Of a stretch of 64,000 nt of DNA, positions 1-11,790 are shown one piece after another. The notes under the pieces are model-generated. The model searched no databases. It saw nothing but the letters and a program-made list of their open reading frames with translations, and was not told the DNA's origin. The first letter of the stretch is position 1. Every line of letters begins with the position of its first letter. The position numbers and the translations under genes are program-made. The stretch is from Theocolax elegans (taxonomy: Eukaryota > Arthropoda > Insecta > Hymenoptera > Cerocephalidae), in assembly GCA_026168455.1 (NCBI GenBank), contig CM047428.1:43555712-43619711 (forward strand). The letters run 5' to 3'.

Positions 1-1682
1 AAAAGTATTGGGCCAAGAACACTGCCTTGAGGTACACCTGCATTAATTGTCAGCCAATCCGAAAGCTCGCCAGACTCATTCTCCACAGCATGCAAGCGAC
101 CCACAAGATACCGATAGAACCATGTTAGCACGTTATCAGAGCTACCAATATCACTTAACTTTTGAATTAATTTACCGTGAGGTACTGTGTCAAAGGCTTG
201 GAGAAATCAAACAGGACAAGAATCGTGATCTTTCTGGCGTCAATGGCTCTCCTAGCATCATCTAGAACACCCAGGAGTGCTGTCTGGGTACTATGACCCT
301 TACAAAAACCTGCCTGTCTCTCAATGAGAATATTATTCTTCTCTAGGTATTCAGATAATTGATTATGCACAAGTCTTGACAAAGATTTTCGAAAGCTCAC
401 AAAGCTTTGCAATCGGCCTTGTGTCAGAGCACGATTCCACCCTGCCCGACTTCGCCAAAGGGAACAGTAGTACTCTCTTCCAGTATTCAGGATAATATCC
501 AGCTAAAAGCATATCGTTAAAAACATCCACGAGGTGCAGAGTTAATTGACGCTCTAACAACTTTAGCATTTCCACAGATATGCCATCAATCCCCACTGCC
601 CTCGAGGATGCTCCCCGAATTGCGTTTTGAATTTCTTTTGCAGTTATATTGGAGAAATGAAAAGAGGAGGAGGACGGTGACAAAGGACATGAATTACATA
701 AAATGGTTGAAAAAGACTGGATAGACAGTGGTTGGACATGATTTGAGACAGAAACGTAGTGACTGTTTAGCTGTTGCGATGTGAAAAATTGAAGTGGCGA
801 TGGATTTGTCTTTAACCTGAGACCCATGTTTTTGAGGCATTTCCAGGACCTCTTGGGATCGTTTGTACTGTTAAGTTTATTTGCCAGGAAGTGAAATTTA
901 CTCAAGTTTACAGCATTTGAGACATGATTTCGAAGACCTTTGTATATATTATAATCTTCAGTTGAACCAGTAGTTTGAAATTTTCCAAAAGCTGCATTTC
1001 TGTCCTTAATTTTTACTTTAATACCCCTAGTAATCAATGGCTTGTGTTTAGCTTTTATAGAATGGAATTTTATTGGTGCTAATAAATCAAATGTCGAAAG
1101 AATTTGATTTGATTATGAGTGTTACATTATTTGAGATATTGCTGTGATTTATAATTGATGAATGATTATGGTGTGAGAGCGGACTATGCTGGTAGTTAAA
1201 CAAAGACAAATCCATGGAAACATACTAATCAGGCCTAGGATGATTGAATGATTGTGATGAAGACAAAGAGGTGATAGATGAGTTGAATATGGTTGCAAGG
1301 TTATGAAGGTTGATTTCTTCCAGATTTCGTTTTCTAAATTCCCTCACGTCTGTCTGCGTGTTAGCAATCCTTAGAGTAATGCTTATAGCATCATGACCTG
1401 CTGCGAAGGGAGCTGTCGTTTTAATATATTCGTAATCGGGTATTAGTCACTGGGGATTTCAACATTGACATGAATTCCTCTAGTGCTATGGCAAATAAGT
1501 TTAGGGCAAACATATCAGCACTGGCACTTGCACTCATCCAGTCAGAGCCAACGCATCACGCAATGACGTCGGGCGGGCCTTCTCATACATGGTTGGATCT
1601 CTTCCTAATTCGTTAACCATGACATATTTGTATCTCGGTAGTATGTCCGACAAAACTTCCAAGAATTCTATAGGGTAAGCGG
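1..1682 (-). pseudogene. Interrupted non-LTR retrotransposon (LINE), RT and distal endonuclease part
   Basis: This is the 3' half of a LINE reading leftwards and running off the window start. Frame-broken translation on the minus strand gives the end of the endonuclease (GHDAISITL near 1370-1390), a linker (1037-about 640), then reverse transcriptase. RT motifs seen are AVGIDGIS (fingers, about 590), VLFDFSK with a frameshift where the palm aspartate motif continues (about 200), and GVPQGSVLGPIL at positions 1-40. The catalytic YxDD lies outside the window. At least one frameshift in the palm shows it is dead. The 5' half continues at 46548-48290 beyond the giant insertion. Jockey/CR1-type from the look of the RT and the PHD-bearing ORF1; the clade is not certain. 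Confidence 0.85.
1440..1616 (+). other. Micro-inversion inside the LINE endonuclease
   Basis: All surrounding LINE coding sequence reads on the minus strand, but this stretch encodes endonuclease on the plus strand: VTGDFNIDM followed by about 40 residues and SHTWLDLFLIR. The minus-strand reading from the right ends at YKYVMV at about 1617 and resumes at about 1438. Flipping this block restores the expected order (YRRPS...YKYVMV, then GDFNID, then the SDH-like GHDA motif). I infer a roughly 180-bp inversion in the LINE copy; it is independent of the 9-bp duplication next door. Confidence 0.75.
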
Positions 1683-1691
1683 CTGATGGCC
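1683..1691. repeat. Left 9-bp target-site duplication of the giant element
   Basis: CTGATGGCC here and again at 46539-46547. Read on the minus strand, the right flank encodes VYRRPS and the left flank continues AAYPIEF in the same frame when only one copy is kept. A 9-bp duplication is typical of Mutator-like/Foldback elements. Confidence 0.93.
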
Positions 1692-1781
1692 ATGTCTATT
1701 AAACTAGTCCGGCCATTTCAAAACGCCCCAATATTAGCTATCCCAGAATTTATAACTAATTTATTGCTAATTTATTACGTA

Positions 1782-2365
1782 GAAAATAATTTAAATGCTC
1801 CACCCGTTTCCGAGAAACAGCTGCAGGGCCAACTTAAATCTTAAGCTAGACCAACCACCGCTGTAACTTGGTCCCTAATTAACATTTTCGACTGATTCCA
1901 GCGGCTAAATCTATTGCTAATTTATTGCTTTTCGACGATTTATTGCGAAAATGCTAAAAGTTAATTAATACGCCAATTCCGAGAATCAGGAATCAGCGCA
2001 GTTTTGCCAATTACGTAATAGGTCGCCTAGCGCAAAAATCAATAGACAATAATTTATTGCTAATTTATTGCTAACAATTGTTACCGGAAATAATTTTATT
2101 GCTGTCGCCGATTCCGAGAAACAGCTGTTGGTCCAACTTAAATCTTAAGTTAGCCCTCCCACCGCTGTAACTTGGTCCCTAATTAACATTTTCGACTGAT
2201 TCCAGCGGCTAAATTTATTGCTAAATTGCTTTTCGATGGTATATTGCAAAATTGCTAAAGTTAAATAGTACGCCAATTCCGAATGTCAGGAATCGGCGCG
2301 ACGTATGCTACGTATTGAAAATAATTTTGTTGTGCCAGACATTTCTGAGAAACAGTAGTTGCGTT
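1782..2365. repeat. Tandem sub-repeats near the left tip
   Basis: Two long units and a partial third start near 1782, 2087 and 2318, each opening with GAAATAATTT and containing GAGAAACAG. The two long units also share CTGTAACTTGGTCCCTAATT, CAGCGGCTAAAT and clusters of TTTATTGCTA. The mirror-image set occupies about 45850-46450. Tandem units inside the inverted repeat are a hallmark of Foldback elements. Confidence 0.85.
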
Positions 2366-3279
2366 AAGAGACCTATTTTTTCTACTTAAAAAAATAAGTA
2401 AGAATGGGACCTACAGAGTACTATAAGGTGTTTACAAGAGTACATAGGAGGCCTTTGCAGGAGTAAGTCCATTTGCGAATACAATTACTGAAAGTGAAAA
2501 GGATTAAACGGTCATTATCTCATTTATTACACTACAGTTTATCACATGTATGAAGTATTTATTATAATTCAAACATAGCAGACAAGCAGCTGAAGCCAAA
2601 TAATAATGTTTAGGTCAATTTTATAAAACAACAGTCTATTTTTCCCTTTAACCGGGAGTAACTAGATGGAAAGTCCTTATATCAACTATATTTTATCTAT
2701 AATTCTTCAGTAAAAGTTTTTAAGACATGTATTTCTTCAGCAATACATTCAAGAAGTCGATTATTTTTTTTCGTTTCCTTTGGAGCAATAAAATCAAGCA
2801 TCGATACAGCTATCGTGTTCAGGTAAATTCTGTGAAACAATTGTAGCATAAAAGGGTTGGTTTTCAAAATTTTGAATATTGCAGATATTATTTGAATCAG
2901 ACGAAGTATATTTTGCAGTAAATAAAAAATATTTTTCTCGATTCAAGTTTTTCGAGGTAGATTTATTTTTTTGAAAAAAAATTTGATGTGATCCACGTAA
3001 AAGTACAAACTATCAAGTTTTTAAGAAAAAAAGTTGCCGCGCCTGATTGAGACATAGAAATATGGTATAAAGTCACAGTTATTTTATATAGAGAGCTTCT
3101 TAATGTTCACAAAATTATCTACAATGTGAAGAAAAATTCATCATGATACAAAAAAATTGACGGAGTTATTAACATCTGAAAAATGGCAATTTTTCGATGA
3201 AAAATTCTTTTTGTGATTTCAGTCAAAAACTAAATTTTATTAATAGATAACAGAGTAGTATCTAATCAAAATAATAATA

Positions 3280-3500
3280 GAGGCCTGCGATAGCTCGATC
3301 AGTAGGGCGTCGGGCACGTAATCTGGAGGTCCCAGGTTCGATTCCCGACCGATTGATACAAGCACCACTGGCGAATGTATTTTCAAAAAGTGCTTTCTTC
3401 ACCAAGACATCGTATGACCTCCGTCGCTGATTAGCACCGGTTTGGGAGCATAAAAAGAGCAACGTTAAAATAATAAAATAATAATAATAATAATAATAAA
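3280..3500 (+). mobile_element. tRNA-derived SINE
   Basis: A tRNA-like head has an A-box-like segment (GATAGCTCGATCAGTAGGG) and a B box (GGTTCGATTCC, 3338-3348). It is followed by a body with ACAAGCACCACTGG and GATTAGCACC, and a tail of (ATA)n. The matching place in the right inverted repeat (near 44850) lacks it and reads straight through AAAATAATAATAAA, so it inserted after the two repeats last matched. A diverged relative is at 59789-59990. Confidence 0.82.
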
Positions 3501-3643
3501 TGAATTCTTTCGGTGCCGGGCCTTTGCAGCATGAGAAAGTTTACCAAGTATACAAATCTTTAATTTTTTTTTACCTGCAATTCTTTGAATGATCTTTTCG
3601 CCCTTCTTCACAGTTGATATTGAAATGGATAATACAATATTAA

Positions 3644-4371
3644 GGGGACAAGCCTGGGTTAAAATTGAAAAAAATAGTTTATTATTAATAATACATAATT
3701 TATAATAAAATAAGATAAAGTATTTACAAATTTTTTAAACAAATTATATTATTATTAACTTTTATCAAACATTTTATAGCTAATTTATTTGCCACATAAC
3801 TATTTTAATCAATTAATGGCTTTGCGTACTGTGATTTTTTACCATAATGCACTTACCGCAGAATATCTCAGGAACTTTTTTATCGAATAGGCTAAAATTT
3901 TAACACTAACTACTAAATATCATTTTAATCCACTTGAATGAAATAGAATTTAAAAATATTGTAATCAAAAAATTTAATATGCAAAATTATTGCAAAAAAC
4001 TGAAAAATTATTTAAAAATCAGATAAATTATTTTTTTAAATAACAATTTTGAGTGCTTTTAGTAATTCTTTTCCATTCAAGTAGATTAGAATGATATTTA
4101 ATAGTTACTCTTAAAATTTCAGCTTATTCAATGAAAAAGTTTCTGAGATATCCTGTGGTAAGTGCATCATAGTAAAAAATCATAGTACGCAGAGCCATAA
4201 AGTGATTCACACAGTTATGTAGCTAATAAGTTAGCTAAAAAATGTTTGATAAATGTAAATAATAATTTAATTTGTTAAACAAATTAGGAAATATTTTAAC
4301 TTATCACATAATAAATTATTCATTATTAATAATAAATTATTTTTTCTAAATTTTAACCCAGGCTTGTCCCC
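3644..4371. mobile_element. TTAA-flanked palindromic element, left copy
   Basis: It starts GGGGACAAGCCTGGG and ends with the complement, flanked on both sides by TTAA (3640-3643, 4372-4375). The two halves are inverted copies of each other around about 4010. No coding capacity. TTAA targets fit piggyBac- or Kolobok-type mobilisation. The same element sits at the mirror position on the right (43802-44737). Confidence 0.82.
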
Positions 4372-4568
4372 TTAATATATTAAATTATTATTATAAATGA
4401 AACCATATAATTTCACTTTTGCTGTTAAAATATACAAGGTTTTGTATGGTTAGTTTGTCAAACCTCTCTAGGTATGGAAGCGCAATGGTAGGTAAGAAAT
4501 TTCGATAGAAAAATGTTGCTTTTTTTAAATCCTAAATATAACTCCCGAAAATCGTTTTTATACATTAA

Positions 4569-5130
4569 TTAGCATCCCCCGTCGCGGTTTCGCCCGCTCT
4601 GTAATTGCATAGAACTCGAAATATTAGAAAATAGCATAAAGATAGGTTTACCATATTTCAGTTTTCATTGGTTTTAAATAATGTTTTTAAAGAACTTCAC
4701 GGTAGACAACTTTTTTTTGTGAACTGTTTGGTAACAAAAGAAATTGATTTTCTGATGTACCTGTTCTTGACAAACCAACATACAATTGACCGTGTGTTAT
4801 TACAACGACCGAGCCCGGCTGATACATATGTACTAAGTGGCGATAAATTTGTCGCGTGCAGTGCCAGACCGTCAGCCACCTATCGGCCAGCGCCTGAACT
4901 ACCGTACATCCTGTAAGTGTAAAAACTGTAATTTTTTTAACAATGAAGCAAAACGATTTTTTATATAAAATATAGCCTATGACACTTCATAGTACATAAA
5001 GAAACTACAGTTAAAATTTCGTTACAATCGATTGTGTACTTTTTGAGATTTTTGCGCACATACAAACAAACGCTTCCTCTTTATATAATAGTAAGAGTAA
5101 GATAAGATAGTAAGATAAGATAAGATAAGA
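4569..5130 (-). mobile_element. Short non-autonomous Helitron
   Basis: On the minus strand it begins TCTTATCTTATC, contains AAAGAGGAAGCGTTTGT soon after (a 5' pattern common in insect Helitrons), and ends GGGGGATGCTAA after a GC-rich GCGGGCGAAACCGCG stretch. The right inverted repeat gives the empty site: left flank ATTAA and right flank TATGC join there without duplication (near 43610), as expected for Helitron insertion between A and T. The 82-codon ORF at 4668-4916 is unrecognised and probably non-functional. Confidence 0.8.
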
Positions 5131-6743
5131 TATGCACAATGATTTCATTCAATTATTATACTATAATATTTTTTTATGCAATAAAGTGAAACATAACTGT
5201 TTAGAAACGTTTATCTTCTTTTAACGTTACCTTACAAAGTGAAGCATTTACAGAGTTCAGAAAGTATAATTTAACTAAATAACAGTATATTTATAAGGAG
5301 AGGGCCAAACTTTCGGATCATGGCTATTTGCCAAAGGCTAAAAAAAATATGAAGAAAACCGAAGTTTTAGATTCCAATGCCCTTTTTTATGATAGATATA
5401 ATAAATAACAAAAAGTCTTGCTGATGGAATCTTTGACTCTTATAATAATTAAAACAAAGGAAACTGAATTCACTTAGTATAAAGTATTTGTATTCTTCGT
5501 CGTTAAAAAAAGTGCGTCTTGGTATATAAAAAAATGAATCTACTAATGTTATCTTTTCGTAAAAACAAATTGAACGCAATTTATAAAATTAGCGTGCTAC
5601 TTAATTACGAAAAGCTATGACGTTTTGAAAATTGTTACTCTTTGCATCCCTTGTATTGAAAATTTTTATTTTTCAGTAGCACACGAGAAATGCACTTTGA
5701 AAATTCATAAATCTTATTGCTCTTTTATCTTTAGTAGATTTTCCAATGTCATTGCATTTTTAGTTATGATCTTGATAAAACAAAATCATTAAATTTTAGA
5801 AAATTACGATCAGCGGCACGCGCCTGTATAAAATAGCATTAAAAAAAATATTCAAAAAATGAGTGACGCTATATAATTACGAGAAATTTAAATCAGTAAA
5901 AAATACTTTAAGGGAATGTCACACAGTATAAATTGTCGAAATGATTTTTCAAATTAGATCTTCAGTTTTTCGTTTATCCCGATTTTGCGATCATAGGTAC
6001 ATTTTGCATAGTTAACAGATTGTGCGTCAACTTGCAGAATCTTATAATTCGATACATTTCCTTATTAAAATGAAAAATTGTAATGTACTAAAAATTGTAA
6101 CCGATTATCGACATTACAGTTTTTGCAGACTATTTTTCATTTAATTAAATGAATAAGTCGAATTTTAAGATTCTGCAAGTTGATGCATAATCTGGAAACC
6201 ATGTAGAGTGTATTTATGCACGCACAATTGGAATAAAAGATATAAACTGAAGATTTAATTTGAAAAATCAAATATGTCGATAATACGGCCTCCCCTTGAA
6301 GCACGCTGACAATAAAAATAAAATTTTGATTTTCTACCGGTCAAATATTAAAAGTATGGTGGAAAAGTCACATTTGAATACGAAAAAACACGTGTGATTA
6401 GGTTCAAACCCCTTTACGAAAATAAAGAGTTAAGCATTGGGATTTTTTTTGGAGCCTAAGATTAATGTATAAAGGTTTAGAGCCTCTTTAAATCAAACCA
6501 TTCAGTAAGTATTTTGTCGTAACAATTTTTTTTATATATATAACTTGATAAAAAAATTTTTAAGAGCTCGCAAAAATATTCTTTTTTTTTTTGCGTTAAT
6601 CCAGGATTGTTTTCTTAAAATAATTGCATTTAGAACTATTACCGACATAATCTACTTAAGCATGATTATATTAAGTATTAATGTATTTGTGCATTATTAC
6701 ATATAACACTTTGATAACTTTTCATGGAATAAGTTATTTTTAA
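5131..6743. other. Inner end of left TIR and adjoining non-coding DNA
   Basis: 5131-5770 is still inverted-repeat sequence. From 5771 the arms diverge. 6600-6740 matches 22755-23450 in reverse complement, so it belongs to the internal inverted duplication. Between about 6300 and 6600 I see no gene or recognisable repeat. Confidence 0.6.
5912..6295. mobile_element. Miniature inverted-repeat element (TTAA type)
   Basis: Its left end, TTAA then GGGAATGTCACACAGTATAA, is mirrored imperfectly by a right end reading TCGATAATACGGCCTCCCC then TTGA. A second inverted pair (CTTGCAGAATCTTA and TAAGATTCTGCAAG) lies further in. About 384 bp, non-coding. Confidence 0.65.
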
Positions 6744-6998
6744 GGGGATGTCGGACCCAAATTACAGGGATCTACACCTTTCAATCCAAAAATGATATCT
6801 AAAATAAATCTAAAATATTGAATTAAAAATCTGAAAAAATCATAATTAGCTTAAAACATAATAGAGGGCCTGAAGGATTGATTTTTTAAGAAAAAATATT
6901 TTTAATAATAATTGAATAAACAATGTTTCGTCGGTATTTATAGTAAAAAAAGGCATTATTACATGTAAAAATAAAACGATTGAGTTATTTTTAAATTA
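6744..6998. mobile_element. Truncated TTAA-flanked miniature element of the GGGATGTCGGACCC family
   Basis: It follows TTAA at 6740-6743, begins GGGGATGTCGGACCC and has the family's internal poly-A/T blocks, but no right terminus. Other members: 20105-20356, 23648-24030, 29044-29237, 37443-37759. Confidence 0.65.
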
Positions 6999-7014
6999 TT
7001 AATTAATGCTTGAT

Positions 7015-7268
7015 TGCGTATATGAGCATTCAACTACCCATGCAGAAACGTTCAAATCATACACTTGCCACGTAAAATATGATGTACATCAAGGGCTATA
7101 GTAGTACTCGTCGTCGGCTCACAAAACGCTTTCGCTGTGGCTGGTTTGCCTACAAAAGCTCATTTTACGCCCTCGGTTTTCAATATTTTATTAAATGATT
7201 ATGAACATATTTACCTGTAAAATACCCACTCAACTCATCAATTTATAATCTATTTCCTTTATAATAAC
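7015..7268 (-). pseudogene. Left inverted copy of the transposase gene, distal fragment
   Basis: Read on the minus strand, this matches 22330-22640 (the second part of exon 1 and following DNA of the right-hand gene), including the TTTTACTGGTAAATA-like and TTTCTGCATGG segments, with a small deletion. It continues the fragment at 19828-20436; the break between them is the Penelope insertion at 7282-19814. Stops in all frames, so it is a relic. Confidence 0.75.
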
Positions 7269-7559
7269 ATTAGTACTTTTAGGAGTAGTTTAGGTTTTCC
7301 TTGATATTGATGAACAATAAAACCATATTTATTTATTTGGCGACGTTCCGATGGATATCCTCCATCCTCATCAGGCTATACTTTTTTTTTTTTTTTATTA
7401 AAAAATGATTTCATTTTACAACATCTTTTTAACACAATTTTTACATATATAAATCTAAGTTACTTACTATTTCGTCAATATATAGGTATACAATATTAAC
7501 AGCATCTCTGATGATGCGTCGCTCTATAATTGGAAACAATGATTATCTTATGTAAAAAA

Positions 7560-9002
7560 TAGTGTCGAATTAATTAAAAAACTTAGCAACTGTGACATTC
7601 CTGCAAATTATATAATAATTTCTCTAGATGTAGTCTCCTTGTTCCAGAAGAATTGGTTCTTAAAGGTATTGAAAAAAGATACCATTTAATAAGAAAAATA
7701 CATAATGTTTCTCTACATGAATTAATTGAAGCAGTTAAATTTTTGATGCGCAACATTTACTTTCAATGGAATAGTAAATATTATCAACAACTATATGGAA
7801 GTCCTATACGGAGCCCGATAAGCCCGATTTCTCTGATATTGTTATGACAGATTTATTAATTAGATTTTATTCCACCGTTCTATTACAGATATGTGGATGA
7901 TACAATTATGTGCATCCCCGAAAATAAATTAACAAATGTAATTGAAGTTTTCAATAACTACCATGAGAAATTGCAGTTCACTCATGAAAAAGAGAATAAT
8001 GGTTATATAAGTTTTTTAGAGGTATCACTAATAAGAAATGAAAATAGAAAAGTTATTACTAATTGGTATAGGAAAGATACCTTTTCAGGACGATTTTTAC
8101 ATTTTGAATCTAGTCATACAATGCAGCAGAAGCGGGCTATGGTATATACATTGGTGGACAAGGCAATTTTGTTAGCACATGAAAAATTTCATGGACCCAA
8201 TATTAAACTAGTCAAAGTATTTTTAAAAAATAATTATTACCCAAACAAGTTTATAAATCATAATGTAAGAAAAAGATTAGAGAAAATAAAATATAGTTCT
8301 AGTCATAAGAATGTTCAAGTTAATAATAGAGCAGAAACTAATTATAAAGCAACTTTAAATATCCCTTTTATTCCTAAATTTTATGAAAAAATATCTGGTT
8401 CTATGAAAGACAAAGCTATCAAAGTTATACCTAAAATTTATAATAAAATTGATGGTGTTATTGTGAGGGGCAAAGATAAAATAGACAAATTAACTAAAAC
8501 TAATGTAGTGCATAAAATAGATTGTAAAGATTGTAATGCTAGTTATGTGGGTGAAGCAAAGAGACAAGTAAAATGTCGTATTAAAGAACACAAAGCTAAT
8601 ATAAATAAAACTGAGTCGCACTATGTAATCAATGAACATATGCTCGCATATGATCATTCGTTAGATTTTGACAACGACAAAATACTTGATACTGAAAAGA
8701 ATTGGAGAAAAGAAGTATTATCAGAAATGATCTACATAAATCTGCAATATAATGCGATCAATTGCAAAGACGATACTAGACATCTTAGCCAACATTACAG
8801 TGACATTATCAATAGTATTAAATTAAAATCTAAATTATACTGTGTACCTCTCCCCTATGACATAACCTCAAATAAATGTATATCGATCAGATGTTTGGAT
8901 AAGGCGAGTGTAAATTCAAATATATATATTTTTGGTTTTTTTAATTTCTTCTCATTTAGGTTCATAATTAAAAGATTCTTGACTATTATAAAAATTGTTT
9001 AG
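7560..9002 (+). pseudogene. Penelope-type reverse transcriptase with GIY-YIG endonuclease
   Basis: RT motifs in order: IISLDVVSLF (motif A, about 7610-7640), then a frameshift, YGSPIRSPISP (about 7795, a damaged MGSPISP), then YVDDTIMC (7890-7912). The rest is open from 7893 to 9002: linker, then a GIY-YIG domain with NASYVGEAKRQ (about 8540) and RIKEHK (about 8580), and a downstream SEMIYI helix. RT plus GIY-YIG is diagnostic of Penelope-like elements. The N-terminal RT is missing and there are at least two frame breaks, so this copy is dead. Confidence 0.9.
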
Positions 9003-9177
9003 TTAATCTACTATATTTAGAAATTTAATAAAATACTTAAATATTTAAATTTAATTATTAAAAATTTTTTATTACCAATTATTATTTGTTTCAACGGAAA
9101 AAAAATTTGTTATTGAAATGGTAAATTTTAATTTAGTCTTTATAAAAAATTTTTTTTGAGTTCTGTTGTAAATCCTC

Positions 9178-9600
9178 ATTATATTAAAATTTTATACTGT
9201 CAAAATAACGATTTAAGTATAGATTATGTTATATTTTTTTAAATTGTTTGTAAAGTTTATTTTTGTTTAAATCAATATGATCGCGGCACCCAAAGGAATA
9301 ATTAGACATAGAGTTTGACTTTTTTATAGGTATTTAATTAATTTTTTATTGGTTTTAAAGTTTAAGTCTGAGCGTACGTCCGTACAGGCGGCTTTTTATT
9401 TTTTAACTCTTCTTATATCTCACTTGGATTTTCGAAAAAATGAATTTTTTTTAACGAAAGTGATCGCGGAACCACACGGATTAATTAGAAATAGTGTTTA
9501 ACTTTTTTATAGGTGTTTAATTACTTTTTTAAATGGTTTAACCTCGATTATGTACAACGATTATTTATTTGTTTATCTCGATCAGTTATAACTGAAGATA
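9178..9600. repeat. Direct-repeat arm A
   Basis: This runs from TATTAAAATTTTATACTGTC through AATATGATCGCGGCACCC, CGTACGTCCGTACAGGC and TTATCTCGATCAGTTATAA. The same sequence in the same orientation reappears as 11096-11168 plus 17223-17640, the two parts separated by the LINE. It looks like a tandem duplication of a unit whose remainder is the minisatellite. No coding capacity. Confidence 0.75.
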
Positions 9601-10890
9601 ACACTATGACTGGACATCATCAACAGGAAGGGAATATTTTTTTTTAATTTCGTAATATGGGTTCCAGTAGATGATGCCCCGTCGACCTGGAGGTAACAGT
9701 AGGGACCTGGACATCTTCTACAGGCAGAAAAAATTTTTTTTTGATATCGTAATAAGTCTTTCAGTAGGAGTTGCCCCGATGACCTGGAGGTAACATTACC
9801 GACCTGGACATCATCTACAGGAAGAAAATTTTTTTTTTGGTTTCGTAATAGGCCTTCCAGTAGATGATGCCCAGTTGACCCGGAGGTAACATTACCGACC
9901 TGGACATCTTCTACAGGTAGAAAAAATTTTTTTTTTATTTCGTAATATGTCGTCCAGTAGATGTTGCCCCGATGACCTGGAGGGAAAATTAGTGACCTGC
10001 ACATCATCTACAGGAAGAAAATTTTTTTTTTTATTTCTTAATAGGTCTTTCAGTAGATATTGCCCCGATGACCTAGAGGTAACATTAACTACCTGGACAT
10101 CTTCTACAGGAAGAAAATTTTTTTTTTATTTCGTAATATGCCTGCCAGTAGATAATGCGCCGTCGACCTGGAGGTAACAGTAGGGACCTGGACAAATTTT
10201 TTTTTGATTTCGTAATAGGTCTTTCAGTAAATGTTGCCCCGTTAACCTGGAGGTAACATTAGGGACCTGGAAATCATCTACAGCAAGAAAATTTTTTTTT
10301 GGTTTCGTAATAGGCCTTCCAGTAGATGATGCCCCGTTGATCTGGAGGTAACAGTAGGGACCTAGACATCTTCTACAGGAAGAGAATATTTTTTTTTTTT
10401 TTCGTAATATGCCTTCCTGTAGATGTTGCCCCGATGATCGGGAGGTAACATTAGTGACCTGCACATCATCTACAGGAAAAATTTTTTTTTTTTGTTTCGT
10501 AATAGGCTTTCCAATAGATGATGCCCCGTCGACCTGGAGGTAACAGTAGGGACCTAGACATTTTCTACAGGAAGAAAATTGTTTTTTGATTTCGTTATAA
10601 GCCTTTCAGTAGATGTTGTCCCGTTAACCTGGAGGTACCATTAGGGACCTGGACATCTTCTACAGGCAGAAAAAAATTTTTTTTTGGTTTTATAATAGGC
10701 CTTCCAGTAGATGATGCCCCGTCGACCTGGAGGTAACAGTAGGGACATAGACATCTACTACACGAAGAAAATTTTTTTTTTTTGTTATCGTAATAGGTCT
10801 TTCAGTAATTGTTGCCCCGTTAACCTGGAGGTAACATTAGGGACCTGGAAATCATCTCCAGAAAGAAATGATTTTTTTAAATTTCGTAAT
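9600..10890. repeat. Minisatellite, about 97-bp units, about 13 copies
   Basis: Each unit has CAGTAGATG(A/T)TGCCCCG, then GACCTGGAGGTAACA, GGGACCTGGACATC, TCTACAGGAAGAAAA, a T8-T13 tract and TTTCGTAATAGG. Units start near 9660, 9760, 9858, 9953, 10051, 10144, 10225, 10319, 10414, 10509, 10606, 10703 and 10804. Open frames through it (9582-10007, 10126-10464) arise from the periodicity. Related sequence is at 17560-17640 and 51930-52070. Confidence 0.85.
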
Positions 10891-11168
10891 GGACCTTCCA
10901 AGATATATAGTAATTATTATAAATTTATGATAATAAACTAAGTTTTGTTAATAATCTAAGAGATATTAATAACATTACTACAATGTAGGATGTAAGTAGT
11001 AGATCAATTCTCAGAGATTCAGGAAAATTCAGTTCATTAATTAGATATTAAATGATATTATCCACATCCACATCTATCCACATCCATCCACATTATATTA
11101 AAATTTTATACTGTCTACATGACGATTTAAGTATAAATTATGTTATATTTTTTTAAATAGTTTTATTA

Positions 11169-11790
11169 TTTATTATTATTTATTATTAACCAGAGTTACA
11201 TAGAAAACATATATGGCACAAAAGTATTGTATACATACACAATTCCTACAAAACATTTCACTCGCAGTTACAGTGATACGCAATTATTTTACAATAACCC
11301 CACTACAATGCCGTGAAACCTGCAGAGGAAAATAAGATTTCCTGTTCGCAGGTCTGGTTTAAAACTATTAAAACTTAACAAAAACGCTGGTTAGTTATGC
11401 AGTACTTAGTATAGCAAACCACCATGCCATCCATCATTAACACACATACTATACATGCACACAATCGACATCGATAGTACTTCCCAGTCGGACTTCCTGA
11501 CACGAGTTGCCCATCTCTGCCTACTCATTCATACATCTGGGTATAAGGGTTTTTTTCTTACTTATACACCAAAACTGATAAATTTCTAAAGTTTGTATGG
11601 TGTAACATTTATTATACATTATATATTTTTAAAATAAGTTTTATTATTAGATAAGAATATATTTTATTATATTATATCATATCAGATTCAATTATTTGTA
11701 TTTATTGGTTGTCTTTTATATAAATAATTTATTTATGTTCTCTTTATTTATTACTTTATTGTTTTTATTATTATTATTTTAGCTACTAGC
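11169..11790 (-). other. 3' UTR of the LINE
   Basis: Downstream of the last ORF, this AT-rich stretch ends (minus strand) in TAATAATAAATAATAATAAA-like repeats at about 11170-11190, a simple-sequence tail of the kind CR1-type LINEs use instead of poly-A. No further ORF seen. Confidence 0.6.

Larger units (their letters stand above)
1692..5770. repeat. Left terminal inverted repeat
   Basis: This sequence is matched in reverse complement, with scattered differences, by 42958-46538 over its whole length. Shared landmarks in order from the tip are tandem sub-repeats (1782-2365), the block around 2380-2640, the 2650-3240 segment, a TTAA-flanked element (3644-4371) and the block 5131-5770. Left-only insertions are the SINE at 3280-3500 and the Helitron at 4569-5130. 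No intact gene; the small ORFs at 3262-3462 and 5367-5579 are by-products. Confidence 0.88.

Noticed and set aside
3262..3462. 66-codon minus-strand frame
   Set aside because: It is the reverse complement of the tRNA-derived SINE.
4668..4916. 82-codon frame as a gene
   Set aside because: Lies within the short Helitron, absent from the mirror arm, and matches no family I know.
9582..10464. Open frames of 141 and 112 codons on the minus strand
   Set aside because: They run through the 97-bp minisatellite and are periodic by-products of the repeat.
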